From Enterococcus phoeniculicola ATCC BAA-412 (GTDB lineage: Bacteria; Bacillota; Bacilli; Lactobacillales; Enterococcaceae), in assembly GCF_000407505.1 (NCBI RefSeq), contig NZ_ASWE01000003.1, forward strand, positions 186,001-250,000: a DNA stretch of 64,000 nucleotides, read 5' to 3'. Within the stretch, counting starts at the first letter, position 1. Each line of letters starts with the position of its first letter. Under the pieces are notes generated by a model. That model was not told the origin of the DNA. It did no database searches and saw nothing but the letters and a program-made list of their open reading frames with translations. Below are positions 35,696-45,325 of the stretch, in pieces. The position numbers were made by a program, and so were the translations under genes.

Positions 35696-38600
35696 GTGTA
35701 TTTAAAACGACTAGAAATCGCTGGATTTAAATCATTTGCAGATCGTACGGTCATTGATTTTGAAAACAGTGTGACGGCAGTTGTCGGTCCGAACGGGAGT
35801 GGAAAAAGTAATATTACAGAAGCAGTCCGTTGGGTTCTTGGGGAACAATCTGCTAAAAGCTTGCGTGGCGGGAAAATGCCAGATATTATTTTTGCTGGTT
35901 CAGATTCCCGTAAGCAATTAAATATCGCTGAAGTGACGGTGATACTAGACAATAGTGATCACTATTTACCGTTAGACTTCAATGAAATCAGTGTTACCCG
36001 ACGTTATAACCGAAATGGGGACAGTGATTTCTTTATCAACAAACAAAGTTGTCGGTTAAAGGATATTCAAGATTTATTTATGGATTCAGGGCTTGGAAAA
36101 GAATCATTTTCTATTATTTCTCAAGGAAAGGTTGAAGCCATTTTCAGCAGTAAACCAGAAGATCGTCGAGGAATATTTGAAGAAGCTGCAGGTGTTTTGA
36201 AATATAAGCAGCGAAAGAAAAAAGCAGAACAAAAACTCTTTGAAACAGAGGATAATCTGAGTCGTGTCCAAGATATTATTTATGAACTAGAAGATCAGTT
36301 AACTCCTTTGGCAGCCCAGAGTGAGGCTGCTAAGGAGTTTTTACGCCTAAAAGAAAGCCTGACTGAAGCGGACATTAATTTAACTGTTAGTGAAATTAAT
36401 ACAGCAAAGGTCTATTGGGAAGAGCACAATCAAAAGTTAGTGGAATTAAATGAACAGCTTGCTCAATTAAATGAAGGAATACGTCAATCAGAGCAGACGC
36501 TTGTTTCGCTTAGAGGAAAACGTGGTGAAATGGACCAGTGGACGGAGCATGCACAACAACAGCTGCTGCATCTAACCGAAGCGCTTAAACAAGCAGAGGG
36601 TCAAAAAGAAGTAATGATTGAGCGTTCAAAGCATACCTTACAAAGCTCAAAAGAGTATCAGGAAAATCTCCAGGAGACTGCTGAAAAGATTCAACAGTTG
36701 GAAATGGATATTCTTGCTTTAGAAGAAGAAAAAGAGGCAAAAAGTGTAGAAGTTCTTAAAATTGAATCTGAAATAGACCAAAATGAACGAGAACTAATCA
36801 AATATCAAAAAACATCTAAAGAGTTATTAGAAGAGTTGCGTGGACAATATGTTGAGCTTATGCAGGAACAGGCAAGTACTGGAAATGAGCTGAAGCATTT
36901 AGAACGTCAGTACCAGCAGGAGTCCTCTAAGAATCAGCAAGCACTGAGCAAACATGAAGAGCTTGCAAAAAGAAATCAGCAGCTAGAAGAAAAACAGCAG
37001 ACTGTTGCTGCAAACTATGAATCGATAAAAGTGGAGTTAGTTCAACAAAGAGAGCAATATGTTGAACACCAGCAACAATGGAAAGTCGCTCAACAGCAGT
37101 TAGCAGAAGAACAACAAACAATGTATCAGCTGATGAGCCGTGTGCAACAGGTTCGTGCACGTCAAAAGAGTTTGCAGGAAATTCAGGAAAATTATTCTGG
37201 TTTCTATCAAGGCGTCCGGATGGTTCTTCAACAAAAAGATACCCTTTCCGGTATTGTAGGGGCGGTTGCCGAATTAATTGATGTACCTGCTGACTACACG
37301 TTAGCTATTGAGACTGCTTTGGGAGGCGCTGCACAGCACGTTATTGTAGAGACAGAAAAAGATGCGCGTCAGGGAATTACCTATCTGAAACAACAACGTG
37401 GCGGACGTGCAACGTTTTTACCGTTAACGACAATCAAGCCGCGCCAAATGCAAGTGAATACCTTGCAAAAAGCAAACCAAATTTCTGGCTTTATGGGAAT
37501 TGCCAGCCAGCTGATTTCATTTCCTGAGAAAATTTCTACCATCGTGGAAAATCTTTTAGGAACAATCATTATTGCAAAGGATTTATCCAGTGCCAACCAG
37601 ATTGCACAAAGCATTAACTATCAGTATCGTGTAGTATCTCTTGAAGGAGATGTTATGAATGCTGGCGGCTCTATGACTGGTGGGGCGAACAAACGGGGAA
37701 ATCAAGGAAGCTTATTTTCTCAGGCACAAGAGCTTCAAGAATTAGCGACACAATACGAACAGCTTGATCAACAACAGCAAGCACGAGAAAAACGAGTACG
37801 TGAGTTAGAACAAAAAGTTGCGGCATTTTCTGAAAAGGTAGAGAAAATTCGGGAACTAGGCGAAACGGCACGTTTTAAAGAGCAGGAAGTAGCAAATCAA
37901 TTACAAAATATTACAGCAGATCTTGAACGGATTCAAAAAGAACAACAACTTTTCAGCTTTGAGACAAAAGAGCTGCAGAATTTTATTCAGCAATATGAAG
38001 AGCAGAAACAATCGTTGGAAAAACGTCAACGTGAATTAGATGAAGCACGTGAAGCTATTGATAAGGAAATTGAGTCCATTAGTCAAGAAAGTGATTTGAT
38101 GGAGGAAAAACGACAAGAGCTAACACAAGAAAAAGCACGTTTAACAGCAAGTTTAGCCGTTTCTAAAGAACAACTGGCCAACATTCAACAACAACTTCAG
38201 CGAGCGGATGAGCAGTTGACAGAGACGGTTTTGAAGAAAGAAAGTCTTTCACGTCAGCTAGAGGCATTAACCAGCGATGTTTCTGATCATGAAGTAACAG
38301 AAGAAACACTCGCTATTCGCGTAACGGAGCTGCAAGAAAAACGGGATGAAATAAGCGAGCAGCTAACGGCGCGTAAATCAGAACGTATGAATGTGCAAGG
38401 CCAAGTTGATGAATTAGACAAAAATCTGGCTGAGTTAAACCGAAATCAAAAGCAGATGCTCTCAGATCAGACAAAAATTGAAGTACAAAAAAATCGTGCA
38501 GAAATGAAGCTGGATTCAGGACTTCAGTACCTGCAAGAAGAGTACAGCTTGACTTTTGAAGCGGCTGCCAAACAAGCCGAAGAAATTGAAGAAAACGAGA

Positions 38601-39280
38601 TAGAAGAAACAAAGCAAGAGGTTAGCCGACTAAAACGGAGCATTGAACGATTAGGTCCAGTGAACTTAAATGCCATTGAGCAGTATGAACAAGTGAATGA
38701 ACGACACGAATTCTTAGTGACACAACGAGATGATCTTTTGTCCGCAAAAGAACAGTTATTTGAAACAATGACAGAGATGGATCAGGAAGTGAAGATTCGT
38801 TTTAGTGAGGTTTTTGAAGCGATTCGTGAGAAGTTTAAAGTGGTCTTTCCAAATATGTTTGGGGGAGGTCGTGCAGAGCTTGTCTTAACTAATCCAGAAG
38901 ATTTATTGAATACGGGGATTGAAATTGAAGCACAGCCACCAGGCAAAAAACTTCAAAGCTTGAGTCTCCTATCTGGTGGGGAGCGAGCATTAACAGCTAT
39001 CGCATTGCTCTTCTCAATTATTCAAGTTCGTCCAGTACCGTTTTGTATTTTGGACGAGGTAGAGGCGGCATTAGATGATGCCAACGTTGCACGTTTTGGT
39101 CATTATTTAAGCCAATTTCAAAATGATACACAGTTTATCGTCGTAACGCACCGTAAAGGAACGATGGAAGCTGCCAACGTCTTATATGGGGTAACTATGC
39201 AAGAATCTGGGGTTTCTAAGATTGTTTCTGTTCGACTAGAGGAAGTAGCAGAGGGTGGAAAGATTATTTCTGCTAGTTAA
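35696..39280 (+). CDS. smc: Chromosome partition protein SMC
   Basis: The 1194-residue ATPase compacts and resolves the chromosome with ScpA and ScpB. N-terminal Walker A GPNGSGKSNITEAVRWVLGE (residues 32-51), long coiled coils (about 165-500 and 670-1000) around a hinge (about 515-640, GAVAELIDVPADYTLAIE), then the C-terminal signature LSGGERALTAIALLF and Walker B CILDEVEAALDDANV. Start GTG 35696 gives the family N-terminus MYLKRLEIAGFKSFA. Confidence 0.97.
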   Translation: MYLKRLEIAGFKSFADRTVIDFENSVTAVVGPNGSGKSNITEAVRWVLGEQSAKSLRGGKMPDIIFAGSDSRKQLNIAEVTVILDNSDHYLPLDFNEISVTRRYNRNGDSDFFINKQSCRLKDIQDLFMDSGLGKESFSIISQGKVEAIFSSKPEDRRGIFEEAAGVLKYKQRKKKAEQKLFETEDNLSRVQDIIYELEDQLTPLAAQSEAAKEFLRLKESLTEADINLTVSEINTAKVYWEEHNQKLVELNEQLAQLNEGIRQSEQTLVSLRGKRGEMDQWTEHAQQQLLHLTEALKQAEGQKEVMIERSKHTLQSSKEYQENLQETAEKIQQLEMDILALEEEKEAKSVEVLKIESEIDQNERELIKYQKTSKELLEELRGQYVELMQEQASTGNELKHLERQYQQESSKNQQALSKHEELAKRNQQLEEKQQTVAANYESIKVELVQQREQYVEHQQQWKVAQQQLAEEQQTMYQLMSRVQQVRARQKSLQEIQENYSGFYQGVRMVLQQKDTLSGIVGAVAELIDVPADYTLAIETALGGAAQHVIVETEKDARQGITYLKQQRGGRATFLPLTTIKPRQMQVNTLQKANQISGFMGIASQLISFPEKISTIVENLLGTIIIAKDLSSANQIAQSINYQYRVVSLEGDVMNAGGSMTGGANKRGNQGSLFSQAQELQELATQYEQLDQQQQAREKRVRELEQKVAAFSEKVEKIRELGETARFKEQEVANQLQNITADLERIQKEQQLFSFETKELQNFIQQYEEQKQSLEKRQRELDEAREAIDKEIESISQESDLMEEKRQELTQEKARLTASLAVSKEQLANIQQQLQRADEQLTETVLKKESLSRQLEALTSDVSDHEVTEETLAIRVTELQEKRDEISEQLTARKSERMNVQGQVDELDKNLAELNRNQKQMLSDQTKIEVQKNRAEMKLDSGLQYLQEEYSLTFEAAAKQAEEIEENEIEETKQEVSRLKRSIERLGPVNLNAIEQYEQVNERHEFLVTQRDDLLSAKEQLFETMTEMDQEVKIRFSEVFEAIREKFKVVFPNMFGGGRAELVLTNPEDLLNTGIEIEAQPPGKKLQSLSLLSGGERALTAIALLFSIIQVRPVPFCILDEVEAALDDANVARFGHYLSQFQNDTQFIVVTHRKGTMEAANVLYGVTMQESGVSKIVSVRLEEVAEGGKIISAS

Positions 39281-39316
39281 CAACAAATGATTTATATAAG
39301 GGAAGTAAAGTGTTCA

Positions 39317-39367
39317 GTTGTCTTATGAGCAATATTTGTCAATCCCTAGCCTAACTTATAAGACAAC
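39317..39367 (+). other. Stem-loop between smc and the HAD gene
   Basis: GTTGTCTTAT (39317-39326) pairs perfectly with ATAAGACAAC (39358-39367) across a 31-base loop. No T-run follows. It may be an mRNA processing or attenuating structure. Confidence 0.45.
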
Positions 39368-39393
39368 AGAAGCTTTAGTTATAAGGAGAAAAA

Positions 39394-40230
39394 ATGATTA
39401 AACTTATTGCAATTGATTTAGATGGAACCTTATTAAACGATAAAAAGCAAATTTCTGAAAGAAACAAACAAGCGCTAGCGCAAGCAAAATCAATGGGCGT
39501 AAAAATTGTGATCTGTACAGGTCGGCCGTTAAAAGCAATTGAAGGATTTTTAGAAGAGCTGAATTTGTTGGAGTCTGGTGATTACAGCATTACGTTTAAC
39601 GGTGGATTAGTCCAAAAAAATGATACGGGTGAAATTATAGAGCAGACGGTTATGGAGCAAAATGATATTCGCACGTTACATCAAGTTGCAGAAAAAATGG
39701 ATTTACCGTTGGATGTTTTATCAGAAGGAACGGTGCTGCAATTTCCAACTTCTCAGACCAATCCATCAATTTATAGTCAGTTAAATAAACTACTTGATTT
39801 TCAGCCTGCAGTGATGAAAGAATTGAATGATTCAACCATCTATAATAAAGCAGTCATCGCGATTGACCAAGAAATTTTAGATCCAAAAATTGCAGAGATA
39901 CCAAAAATCTACTATGATCAGTATGAAATCATAAAAACTCGGAATAATCTACTAGAGTTCATGCCTAAGGGGATTACAAAGGGGTATGGGATTTCTTTAC
40001 TGGCAAAGGATTTAGGGATTGAGCGACATGAAATCATGGGTATTGGTGATGAAGAAAACGATTTGCCTATGATTGAGTATGTTGGTATGGGCGTTGCGAT
40101 GGCAAATGCCATACCGCTTGTGCGAGATGCTGCAGACTACGTGACAGCAACGAATGAAGAAGACGGAGTTGCTCAGGCAATCGAGCAATTTGTTTTACAC
40201 GAAAAGGAGGGATTCGATGGGATTCTTTGA
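39394..40230 (+). CDS. Cof-type HAD-IIB sugar phosphatase
   Basis: A 278-residue haloacid dehalogenase-type hydrolase: motif I DLDGTLLND (residues 8-16), motif II TGRP, and the C-terminal GIGDEENDLPMIEYVGMGVAMANA. Members dephosphorylate sugar phosphates or cofactor-related phosphates; the substrate is unknown. AAGGAG precedes the ATG. It overlaps ftsY by 14 bases, so the two are coupled. Confidence 0.93.
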   Translation: MIKLIAIDLDGTLLNDKKQISERNKQALAQAKSMGVKIVICTGRPLKAIEGFLEELNLLESGDYSITFNGGLVQKNDTGEIIEQTVMEQNDIRTLHQVAEKMDLPLDVLSEGTVLQFPTSQTNPSIYSQLNKLLDFQPAVMKELNDSTIYNKAVIAIDQEILDPKIAEIPKIYYDQYEIIKTRNNLLEFMPKGITKGYGISLLAKDLGIERHEIMGIGDEENDLPMIEYVGMGVAMANAIPLVRDAADYVTATNEEDGVAQAIEQFVLHEKEGFDGIL

Positions 40231-41221
40231 TAAAATCAAGAAAGCTTTTACAGGGGAAGAACAGGCACCAGAAGAAGTGGTTGAGGTTCAGGAAAAGTAT
40301 GATAAGGGCTTAGAAAAAACACGGAAAACCTTTGGCGAACGAATGAATGAGCTGTTTGCTAATTTTCGTAGCGTAGATGAGGACTTTTTTGAAGAGCTTG
40401 AAGAAACGTTAATTGGTGCAGATGTGGGCTTTGAAACTGCCATAAAAATTACAGAATCACTACGTCAGGAAGTAAAGCTGAGAAATGCAAAGAAGCCAGC
40501 AGAGGTACAAAATGCAATTATTGAAAAGCTAGTTGATTTGTATGAGGCAGAAGGAATTAACGAAATTAATGAGATTCAGCTGCAAGAAGAAGGCGTAACG
40601 GTTATTTTATTTGTTGGGGTAAACGGGGTCGGAAAAACGACCAGTATTGGGAAATTAGCCCATCAATATCGAGAAGAAGGAAAAAAAGTATTAATGGCAG
40701 CAGCCGATACATTCCGTGCGGGAGCTATTGACCAGCTAGTAGTTTGGGGTGAACGTGCAGGTGTAGAAGTTGTTCGTGGAAATGCAGGTGGCGATCCTGC
40801 GGCAGTCGTATTTGATGCAGTGGCACGTGCCAAAGCAGAAGGTGTGGATGTTTTATTAGTTGATACAGCAGGTCGTCTACAAAACAAAGTAAATCTGATG
40901 AATGAACTAGAGAAAATCAAGCGTGTCATTCAAAGAGAACTACCCGATGCTCCGCACGAAGTCTTGTTGGTGCTTGATGCAACCACTGGACAAAATGCGA
41001 TGGTACAGGCAAAACAATTTAAAGAAACTACGGATGTGACTGGTTTAGTGTTAACAAAGCTAGATGGAACAGCAAAAGGTGGAATTGTCTTAGCTATCCG
41101 AAATGAGCTGCATTTACCTGTTAAACTAGTCGGTTTAGGTGAAGGAATCGATGATTTGGAAGTTTTTGAACCAAATGATTTTGTTATCGGACTATTCAAA
41201 GGATTGCTAAAAGAAGAGTAA
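40217..41221 (+). CDS. ftsY: Signal recognition particle receptor FtsY
   Basis: GTPase receptor that docks SRP-bound ribosomes at the membrane. The true start is ATG 40217 ([16 protein letters not shown]), nine bases after AAGGAGG; an upstream in-frame region to 40154 overlaps the HAD gene and is not coding here. The 334 residues have an acidic N-terminus, four-helix N domain, G1 [14 protein letters not shown] (near 138), DTAGRLQNK and [10 protein letters not shown]. It supplies clients to SecY. Confidence 0.97.
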   Translation: MGFFDKIKKAFTGEEQAPEEVVEVQEKYDKGLEKTRKTFGERMNELFANFRSVDEDFFEELEETLIGADVGFETAIKITESLRQEVKLRNAKKPAEVQNAIIEKLVDLYEAEGINEINEIQLQEEGVTVILFVGVNGVGKTTSIGKLAHQYREEGKKVLMAAADTFRAGAIDQLVVWGERAGVEVVRGNAGGDPAAVVFDAVARAKAEGVDVLLVDTAGRLQNKVNLMNELEKIKRVIQRELPDAPHEVLLVLDATTGQNAMVQAKQFKETTDVTGLVLTKLDGTAKGGIVLAIRNELHLPVKLVGLGEGIDDLEVFEPNDFVIGLFKGLLKEE

Positions 41222-41266
41222 GATTGTAGAGCTGTGTAACACGTGTATTGCTACCAATTATAGAAG

Positions 41267-41316
41267 AAAGAGTCTGGAGTCGTAACGCATAAAAGTTATG
41301 ATGTCCGACTCTTTTC
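41267..41316 (+). terminator. Terminator after ftsY
   Basis: AAAGAGTC (41267-41274) pairs with GACTCTTT (41307-41314), with CGTAAC/GTTATG in the upper stem, followed by TCTCATTT. It resembles other hairpins in the window that have a TAAC/GTTA apical stem. Confidence 0.7.
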
Positions 41317-41885
41317 TCATTTAAGGAAGGATGTATTTGGAAATTTGAAATATAGAAAGAAAAGAATCATGAAGGACTCTTTAATGATACCTATACCGTA
41401 AAAATACATGAAGAGTTGAAAAGTAAGAATGATAAACTTGAGTTTTTCTGCAAACTTGAATCAGATTTATTAGAGACCCTGCTCTTTGTGAGCACTTTTT
41501 TCGATAAGTAGATTGAGCGAGACCTCCTTGCTGAAAAAAGAAGGATTTAAATGTGTACAGGCACGTGTTGAAAGGTGTGCTGAATCCTAAGGAAGTAAAA
41601 TAAGTAATTAGCCTACATGATACACAACAGGATTCTTTGAAAGAAATACGTGTGAAAAATTTTATGACAAACTTTCTAGGAAATAGAAGAGGGAAGTCAT
41701 TACATACAATAAAAATAAATTCTTATGCATCTATCTTCACATTTAGTGGTATCATTTATTCGTAGCGAAAAAAACAGAGAATAAAGCTTCAAGAAGAGAA
41801 ATGATGTTTGCCGAGGCAACTTTAGAGGCTTTATTTGGACTTTCCTATATAATGGTTTTTAGTAGAAATAAAAGGGGAAAATAGA
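41317..41885. other. Gene-poor region before gshF with possible decayed coding sequence
   Basis: No intact gene. Three partly overlapping open stretches of 25-55 codons lie on the plus strand in different frames: about 41369-41514 (ending LLFVSTFFDK), about 41521-41589 (with EGFKCVQARVE), and about 41608-41766 (with SLKEIRVKNFMTNFLG). None has a start with a ribosome binding site. They may be remains of one frameshifted gene. A TATAAT at 41848-41853 is the likely -10 of gshF; no good -35 is visible. Confidence 0.45.
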
Positions 41886-44150
41886 ATGCAAATGAAAGAA
41901 TTCATGCGTCGGGCAAGTGTTCGACCATTTTTAAAAAAGGCTCGCTTTGGCTTAGAAAGAGAAAGTCAACGAGTGACGTTACAAGGAGAACTAGCAAAAA
42001 CCGATCATCCTTCCATTTTAGGAAACCGTGAATTTCATCCTTATATTCAAACAGATTTTAGTGAAACACAGGTGGAGATGATAACACCAGTGGCAGATAC
42101 CGCCAAAGAAATGCTGCGTTTTTTAGCGGCAATTCAAGACGTGACTATGCGCTCTTTACCAAAAGAAGAAATGCTTTGGCCGTTAAGTATGCCTCCTGCT
42201 TTACCAGAAAAAGAGGAAGATATCATCATTGCCAAGTTAGATAAGTTTGAAGATGTTTTATATAGACGCTATCTTGCAAAAGAGTATGGCAAGCGAAAAC
42301 AAATGGTTAGCGGCATTCATTTTAATTTTGAATTTGCTGATGGACTTGTTCGACAATTGTTCAATGAACAGACGGCTATTTCTTCTTTTGATCAATTTAA
42401 AACAGAAATTTATATGAAGGTTTCACGAAACTTTTTGCGCTATCGCTGGTTAGTTACTTATTTATATGGCGCATCACCTGTTAGTGAAGCACGTTATTTT
42501 GAAAATGAACCCAAGCCTGAAGAGCCTGTAAGAAGTATCCGCAGCAGTAAATACGGATATACAAATCATGAAGATGTGACGGTCTCCTATGAGTCGTTGG
42601 AAACGTACGTTCAAAATATTGCTGAGATGATAGAAACAGGAAAGTTATCTGAAGAAAAAGAATTTTATGCCCCTCTTCGCTTACGGGGAGGAAAGAAAAT
42701 GTCTGAGCTGGCAACTCACGGCATTCGTTATATTGAATTACGAAGCATTGATGTGAATCCTTTTGAGCGATTGGGAATCAGTGAAGAACAGATTCAATTT
42801 CTGCATATCTTCATGTTGTATTTATTATGGACGGAAGAGAAACATTCTGCAGATGAGTGGGTGGCAATTGGAGATTTGCTAAATAATCAGGTTGCCTTAG
42901 AAAATCCTTTGGAGCAAACGGAGCTGTTAGAAGAAGGCGAGGTCTTGTTTGCAGAGATGCTGGCCATGTTAGAGGAGTTAGAATTAACAGAAGAAGCGGA
43001 ATTGATTCGCACGCTTCAAAAACAATTAACGAGTCCAGAAGATACGTTGTCTGGTCAGTTATTAAAAGAAAGCCAAGCATCTAGTCAAAAGAAAGTTGCT
43101 GTTGCATTCGCGCAAAACTATTATCAAGAAGCGCATGAACGTCCTTATCAGTTGGCAGGTTTTAGAGAGATGGAGCTTTCCACGCAAATTTTATTTTTTG
43201 ATGCCATTCAAAAAGGAATATCAGTAACTGTTTTAGACGAAATGGACCAATTTTTGAAATTACAACATAAAGAGCATGTTGAATACGTGAAGAATGCAAA
43301 TATGACAAGTAAAGATTCGTATGTTGTCCCATTGATGATGGAAAACAAAACTGTAACGAAAAAAATCTTGGCAGAAGCAGGTTTCCGTGTACCAAAAGGA
43401 GCAGAATTTGCCAACATGGAAGAAGCACAAAGAGCCTATCCTGAATTTGCAAAAACCGCCTTTGTTGTGAAGCCGAAATCAACGAATTATGGACTAGGTA
43501 TTTCTATCTTTAAAGAGGGCGCCTCAAAAGAAGACTATCAAACGGCCTTAGAGATTGCCTTTGCAGAGGATACAGAAGTGCTGCTTGAAGAATTTCTTCC
43601 GGGAACAGAATATCGATTCTTCGTATTGGACGGAAAAGTTCGTGCAATCTTGCTTCGAGTGCCAGCTAATGTAGTTGGTGATGGTGAGCGGACAGTAGAA
43701 GCACTAGTTGCTGAAAAAAATCAAGATCCATTGAGAGGGACCCATCATCGTTCACCATTAGAATTGATTCAATTAGGAACGCTTGAAAAACTTATGCTAA
43801 AAGAGCAGGGACTGACAGTTGATTCGATTCCTGAAAACAATCAGGTAGTGTATCTTAGAGAAAATTCCAATATCAGTACGGGTGGGGATTCGATTGATGT
43901 CACGGAGACCTTTACAGATGCTTATAAAAAAATTGCGGTAGACGCAGTGGAGGCATTGGGCGCAAAAATAAGCGGAATTGACTTAATTATTCCAGATCAG
44001 ACGATTGATCCAACAAAAGAGGCGAATGCCTATGGAATTATTGAAGCGAATTTTAATCCTGCTATGCATATGCACATTTACCCTTATCAAGGAACGGGAC
44101 GCAGATTAACGATGGATGTTCTACATCTCTTGTATCCAGAAGTGGTTTAA
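41886..44150 (+). CDS. gshF: Bifunctional glutamate-cysteine ligase/glutathione synthetase GshF
   Basis: A fused enzyme making glutathione from Glu, Cys and Gly in the cytoplasm. The 754 residues combine an N-terminal ligase domain (about 1-470; FGLERESQRVT near 22, IHFNFEFADGLV near 144) and a C-terminal ATP-grasp domain (about 485-750; FVVKPKSTNYGLGISIF, NFNPAMHMHIYPYQG). The fused form is typical of streptococci, enterococci and Listeria. AGGGG lies before ATG 41886; ATG 41892 is an alternative. A monocistronic unit ending in a bidirectional terminator. Confidence 0.96.
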   Translation: MQMKEFMRRASVRPFLKKARFGLERESQRVTLQGELAKTDHPSILGNREFHPYIQTDFSETQVEMITPVADTAKEMLRFLAAIQDVTMRSLPKEEMLWPLSMPPALPEKEEDIIIAKLDKFEDVLYRRYLAKEYGKRKQMVSGIHFNFEFADGLVRQLFNEQTAISSFDQFKTEIYMKVSRNFLRYRWLVTYLYGASPVSEARYFENEPKPEEPVRSIRSSKYGYTNHEDVTVSYESLETYVQNIAEMIETGKLSEEKEFYAPLRLRGGKKMSELATHGIRYIELRSIDVNPFERLGISEEQIQFLHIFMLYLLWTEEKHSADEWVAIGDLLNNQVALENPLEQTELLEEGEVLFAEMLAMLEELELTEEAELIRTLQKQLTSPEDTLSGQLLKESQASSQKKVAVAFAQNYYQEAHERPYQLAGFREMELSTQILFFDAIQKGISVTVLDEMDQFLKLQHKEHVEYVKNANMTSKDSYVVPLMMENKTVTKKILAEAGFRVPKGAEFANMEEAQRAYPEFAKTAFVVKPKSTNYGLGISIFKEGASKEDYQTALEIAFAEDTEVLLEEFLPGTEYRFFVLDGKVRAILLRVPANVVGDGERTVEALVAEKNQDPLRGTHHRSPLELIQLGTLEKLMLKEQGLTVDSIPENNQVVYLRENSNISTGGDSIDVTETFTDAYKKIAVDAVEALGAKISGIDLIIPDQTIDPTKEANAYGIIEANFNPAMHMHIYPYQGTGRRLTMDVLHLLYPEVV

Positions 44151-44186
44151 AGAAAGATTCTGTTTCCGTCGTTTAATAAGCGTTTA

Positions 44187-44227
44187 AGAGCGTAAGACCT
44201 AACTTAAATCGTTAAGTCTTACGCTCT
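44187..44227. terminator. Bidirectional terminator between gshF and a convergent gene
   Basis: AGAGCGTAAGAC (44187-44198) pairs with GTCTTACGCTCT (44216-44227), continued by TAAC/GTTA at the top. It lies between convergent genes and can serve both, although T-runs are short. Confidence 0.65.
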
Positions 44228-44300
44228 ATTGTCGTTAGTAAGAGATAGTTTTCTTCTCTCAGAACGCTGTTGAGTGTCTAGTTTTTCAAGTCTTCCAAGT

Positions 44301-44705
44301 CTAGTCAAAAGCGGGAATACTAATGGTTTGTTTGGTTTCTTCGATTTCTAGACCCGTCTTTTGTTCCCACCATTGGCGCATTTCTTTTTCATACGTTTTA
44401 GGGAATGTCTCCACAACATCTGACAATTTTCTTTCAGCTAATGTTGCGTAAGGATAGTTCATGGCTAGATTATATTTCAGCTCCGTCAGCAAACTATAAT
44501 ATTGAAACATCATATAATTCATTTCCTCTTCATCCTCAACTGCCAAAACTTTCGGTGCACGATCCAGCATGAATCCAAAGCTGTGCATCATAAAAAAGAT
44601 TCCATCCAGATGCTTGGGTTCAATCGTTTCAACGTCTTTTAACAAATCAATGTGACAATCCAATACACGTAACAATTCTTCTTTTAACTGTGTATAACCA
44701 ACCAT
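44301..44705 (-). CDS. Conserved hypothetical protein, 134 residues
   Basis: An acidic, helix-rich soluble protein without signal or membrane segment. I do not recognise the family. Aromatic and Met-rich stretches (YMMFQYYSLLTELKYNLAMN near 75) suggest a small helical bundle. The ATG follows AGGAGG on the minus strand. It lies 11 bases after the YueI gene and is probably co-transcribed with it. Confidence 0.75.
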   Translation of the reverse strand: MVGYTQLKEELLRVLDCHIDLLKDVETIEPKHLDGIFFMMHSFGFMLDRAPKVLAVEDEEEMNYMMFQYYSLLTELKYNLAMNYPYATLAERKLSDVVETFPKTYEKEMRQWWEQKTGLEIEETKQTISIPAFD

Positions 44706-44716
44706 AAGATGGCCTC

Positions 44717-45166
44717 CTAACGAAATAGTTTATGCCAAAAGCCCTTATCTTCTTTGGGCTTTGCTGCCTCAGATGTTTCACTTGATGCATATTTTTCTTC
44801 GATATCAATCACTTCTTTATTTACAGCTTCTTTGGCTGTTAAAAGTAGACCAAAGCTCTCTGGATTTGTTTCAACAAAATCGTTAATCACAGTGAATTTG
44901 ACCTTGTTTTGTGTTGCAAGCTGAATATAGGCTGCTTGAAGTTGCTCAGGGAGCGCACCGTTTAAAAGGATTGTCAACTCGGGATACTTTTTTAATTCTT
45001 TTACGAATCGTGATTGATTTTCTTTCTTTTTCATTTCGGCGACAGTCATGCTAAGGACACAGCGTTCACGAAACGTCCCCATATATTTATGCTGTTCATC
45101 TGGATTTACCAGTGGACTGCCATAGCGGCCGCGATCTAAGTGACTTTGAAGTTGGTCGTCTGCCAT
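44717..45166 (-). CDS. YueI-family protein (DUF1694)
   Basis: A 149-residue soluble protein matching YueI: GRYGSPLVNPDEQHKYMGTF RERCV near residues 13-36 and the conserved Tyr/Leu-rich segment LTILLNGALPEQLQ. The function of the family is unknown. The C-terminal 25 residues are charged. AGGAGG precedes the ATG. First gene of a two-gene minus-strand unit with the hypothetical protein after it. Confidence 0.8.
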   Translation of the reverse strand: MADDQLQSHLDRGRYGSPLVNPDEQHKYMGTFRERCVLSMTVAEMKKKENQSRFVKELKKYPELTILLNGALPEQLQAAYIQLATQNKVKFTVINDFVETNPESFGLLLTAKEAVNKEVIDIEEKYASSETSEAAKPKEDKGFWHKLFR

Positions 45167-45280
45167 GGAAAAAACCTCCTGAATCTCTTTTCAATACTTA
45201 AGATAAGTATAGCACACTCTCATTTTTTTGCAGGAATGAAAAAAAGCATTGATTTTCTTCGACTGTTCCCATAAACTGTA

Positions 45281-45303
45281 ATAAGAATGAAAATCATTCT
45301 CAA
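45281..45303 (+). promoter_or_regulatory. Fur box upstream of siderophore transporter
   Basis: AAGAATGAAAATCATTCTCA (45283-45302) is an inverted repeat (GAATGA/TCATTC around AAA) matching the classical iron-responsive Fur box. It lies 23-45 bases before the first permease, so iron-dependent repression is expected. The -10 is not clear. Confidence 0.8.
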
Positions 45304-45325
45304 TTAGTTTTGCTGGAGCGTATCT

